Shown here in pieces: positions 15,451 to 17,305 of a DNA stretch of 17,305 nt (position 1 is the first letter of the stretch; each line of letters starts with the position of its first letter). The stretch is from Pseudomonadota bacterium. GTDB lineage: Bacteria > Pseudomonadota > Alphaproteobacteria > Rhodospirillales > Rhodospirillaceae. A program made the position numbers and the translations under genes. The notes beneath the pieces were generated by a model. It was not told the DNA's origin. It searched no databases and worked only from the letters and a program-made list of their open reading frames with translations. The stretch lies in contig JAEWWF010000349.1 in the NCBI GenBank assembly GCA_023396465.1, forward strand, positions 1 to 17,305, written 5' to 3'.

Positions 15451-16412
15451 CCACCACCGCCACTCCCGCCTCCGCCGTGCCGGAAGACCTGTCGCGCCTG
15501 CGCTGCGCCGTGCTGGGTGCCGGCGGCTTCATCGGCACCAACCTGTGCCGGGCCCTGGTGGGGCGGGTGGACTCCCTGCGCGCCTTCGGCCGTCGCCAGT
15601 CCTTCCCCGAGGCGCTGCGCGGTTGCGACTGGATGCCGGGCGATTTCGCCGACCCCACCTGCCTGCCGGCCGCCGTCGCCGGCTGCGACGTGGTGTTTCA
15701 TCTGGTCAACGCCACTACCCCGGCCAGCGCCAACGTCGACAAGGTGGCCGACCTCAACGCCAATGTCGCCAGCACCCTGCACCTGCTCGACGCCTGCCGC
15801 GAGACCGGCGTGCGGCGGGTGGTGTTCGTGTCCTCCGGCGGCACCATCTATGGCATCCCCGACCAGGTGCCGACGCCCGAGACGGCGCCCACCAACCCGA
15901 TCACCGCCTATGGCATCAGCAAGCTGGCGATCGAGAAGTACCTCGGCCTCTACGAGTACCTCTACGGGCTGGAATACCGGGTGCTGCGGGTGGCCAATCC
16001 CTTCGGCCCCTACCAGACGGCGCTGAAGAACCAGGGCGTCATCGCCGCCTTCGTGCGCCGGGCGCTGGCCGGCAAGCCCATCGAGATGTGGGGCGACGGC
16101 AGCGTCACCCGCGACTACGTCTATATCGACGACGTGGTCGAGGCGCTGGTGCTGGCCGCCACTCACCAGGGGCCGGGCCGCATCTTCAACATCGGCAGCG
16201 GCGAAGGCCGCAGCCTCAACGACATCGCCGCCGCCATCGACCGCCTGCTGGGCGCCGCCATCCCGGTGGACCGCCGGCCCGGCCGGCCGGTGGACGTGCC
16301 GGTGAGCATTCTCGACACGGCGCTTGCCGCCAGCGACCTGGGCTGGCGGCCGCGTACCGGCTTCGAGGAGGGGCTGCGCGACACCATCGCGTGGATGAAG
16401 ACCACAGGGTAA
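15447..16412 (+). CDS. NAD-dependent epimerase/dehydratase (GalE-like)
   Basis: A 321-residue extended SDR enzyme. It has GAGGFIG at residues 24-30 for NAD(P) binding, DVVFHLVNATTP (81-92), the VFVSSGGTIYG segment with the catalytic serine (127-136) and the YxxxK pair Y155 and K159 in AYGISK. The C-terminal half contains RVANPFGPYQ, WGDGSVTRDYVYIDDVV and IFNIGSGEGRSLNDI, all typical of UDP-hexose 4-epimerases and their relatives. It probably interconverts a nucleotide sugar used by the neighbouring transferases; the exact substrate is not readable from the sequence. The ATG overlaps the stop of the WsaF-like gene by 4 bases, and the sulfotransferase-like gene starts 14 bases downstream, so the gene sits in the middle of a tight operon. 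Confidence 0.88.
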   Translation: MTTTATPASAVPEDLSRLRCAVLGAGGFIGTNLCRALVGRVDSLRAFGRRQSFPEALRGCDWMPGDFADPTCLPAAVAGCDVVFHLVNATTPASANVDKVADLNANVASTLHLLDACRETGVRRVVFVSSGGTIYGIPDQVPTPETAPTNPITAYGISKLAIEKYLGLYEYLYGLEYRVLRVANPFGPYQTALKNQGVIAAFVRRALAGKPIEMWGDGSVTRDYVYIDDVVEALVLAATHQGPGRIFNIGSGEGRSLNDIAAAIDRLLGAAIPVDRRPGRPVDVPVSILDTALAASDLGWRPRTGFEEGLRDTIAWMKTTG

Positions 16413-16426
16413 AGGGTGAGGGTGTG

Positions 16427-17305
16427 ATGAGGGGGCGGGATACCGCCGAGTCGGTCGATCAGCCACGGACAGTGCTCGTCCTCGGCATGCACCGCTCGGG
16501 AACGTCGTTGCTGGCGCAGGTGCTCGACCGCGCCGGCGTGGCCATGGGCGACAACCTGATGCCGCCCGACGAGCACAACCCCGACGGCTACTTCGAGGAT
16601 CTGGAGATCGTCGCCGTCCACGATCGCATCCTGACGGCGCTGGACCGCGCCTGGGGCTCGATACGCTCCACCCTGCCGCTGCCGGAGGGCTGGCAGCAGC
16701 ACCCGGAAGTGATCGCCGGCCGGGACGACCTGCGCGCCATCGTCGACCGCCGGCTGGCCGCCCGCGCCGAGGGCGGGGCCGGTGCCGCCTGGGGCTTCAA
16801 GGATCCGCGCACCTGCCGCCTTCTGCCGCTATGGCTCGACCTGCTGGACGAGGCCGGCAGCGCTCCCGTGCTGCTGCTGTCCAACCGTGCCCCGGCCGAG
16901 GTCGCCCGCTCGCTGGAGAAACGCGACGGCCTGCCGCCGCGCATCGGCGAACTGCTGTGGCTGATCCATGTGCTGGAGGTGCTGGAGACGGCGGCCGACC
17001 GCATCGCCGCCGTCGTCGACTGGGACCGCTGGTTCGCGGAACCGCAGGCGCAGGTGCCGGCGCTGGCCGCCGCCGTCGGCCTGCCGGCGGAGGCCCTGGC
17101 CGCCGCCGTCGACGCCACCCTCAAGCCGGACCTGCGCCGCCAGCGGGCCGAGGCCGCCCCCGCCGCCGTGCCGCTGGCCGCCGAGGTGCATGCCCTGCTG
17201 GCCCGGTGGTCGCGGGAGGCGGGCAAGCCGCCGTCCGCCCTGGCCGACGCCATCCGCCGTGTCCACGATGCCCAGGCGACGCTGGCCGGTTGGGCCGACG
17301 TGGCG
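16427..17305 (+). CDS. Sulfotransferase-family protein (3' end cut by window)
   Basis: An open frame of 293 codons running off the right edge with no stop. VLVLGMHRSGTSLLAQVL (16-33) is the 5'-phosphosulfate-binding loop of the Sulfotransfer_3-type family; NPDGYFED (51-58) and WGFKDPRTCRLLPLW fit the same family, the latter carrying the KDPR element near the 3'-phosphate site. Such enzymes transfer sulfate from PAPS to a sugar or other hydroxyl. PAPS is made by the cysD-cysNC genes at the other end of the window, which supports the call. ATG 16427 follows GAGGG (16418-16422); GTG 16424 is an alternative. The last 60 or so residues, rich in alanine and arginine, lie beyond the recognisable core. 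In related proteins this domain is often fused to a glycosyltransferase or repeat domain, so the full protein may be much longer. Confidence 0.8.
   Translation, partial: MRGRDTAESVDQPRTVLVLGMHRSGTSLLAQVLDRAGVAMGDNLMPPDEHNPDGYFEDLEIVAVHDRILTALDRAWGSIRSTLPLPEGWQQHPEVIAGRDDLRAIVDRRLAARAEGGAGAAWGFKDPRTCRLLPLWLDLLDEAGSAPVLLLSNRAPAEVARSLEKRDGLPPRIGELLWLIHVLEVLETAADRIAAVVDWDRWFAEPQAQVPALAAAVGLPAEALAAAVDATLKPDLRRQRAEAAPAAVPLAAEVHALLARWSREAGKPPSALADAIRRVHDAQATLAGWADVA

Overview
The window is GC-rich and densely coded. It reads as the chromosome of an alphaproteobacterium, most plausibly a Rhodospirillales-type organism (Magnetospirillum/Azospirillum-like). That placement is an inference from base composition, the fused CysN-CysC protein, the PrtD/PrtE-style type I exporter and the general look of the proteins; no rRNA or other taxonomic marker is present. 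I see no tRNA, CRISPR array, insertion sequence or phage gene. No gap between genes exceeds about 255 bases.

Layout: (1) 1-2785, sulfate activation: the 3' part of cysD, then a fused cysN-cysC gene starting 1 base inside the cysD stop codon; together they make PAPS. (2) 2794-3753, an NAD-dependent sugar epimerase/reductase 8 bp downstream. (3) 3944-7112, a type I secretion exporter pair (ABC permease/ATPase plus HlyD-family adaptor), then a hairpin and a GT4 glycosyltransferase (7209-8507). (4) 8535-9764 on the minus strand, a GT1/MGT-like glycosyltransferase, divergent from a two-domain methyltransferase-glycosyltransferase (9895-11625). (5) 11680-12957 on the minus strand, an RTX protein with 20 glycine/aspartate-rich repeats, the obvious candidate cargo for the exporter. 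It converges on the methyltransferase gene across a strong hairpin. (6) 13211 to the right edge, a tightly packed plus-strand operon: a GT2 rhamnosyltransferase-like enzyme, a WsaF-like glycosyltransferase, an NAD-dependent epimerase and a sulfotransferase-like protein cut by the window end. The first three overlap by 4 bases at each junction.

How the parts may work together: the theme is a cell-surface or secreted glycan plus a type I-secreted RTX protein. CysD/CysNC supply PAPS and the last gene looks like a PAPS-dependent sulfotransferase, so the glycan (or another product) may be sulfated. The mixture of exporter, RTX protein and surface-glycan genes recalls the Caulobacter S-layer locus, where rsaA and its type I exporter sit beside O-antigen genes. 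That is an analogy, not proof. The outer-membrane channel of the exporter, the priming transferase, flippase and polymerase are not in the window.
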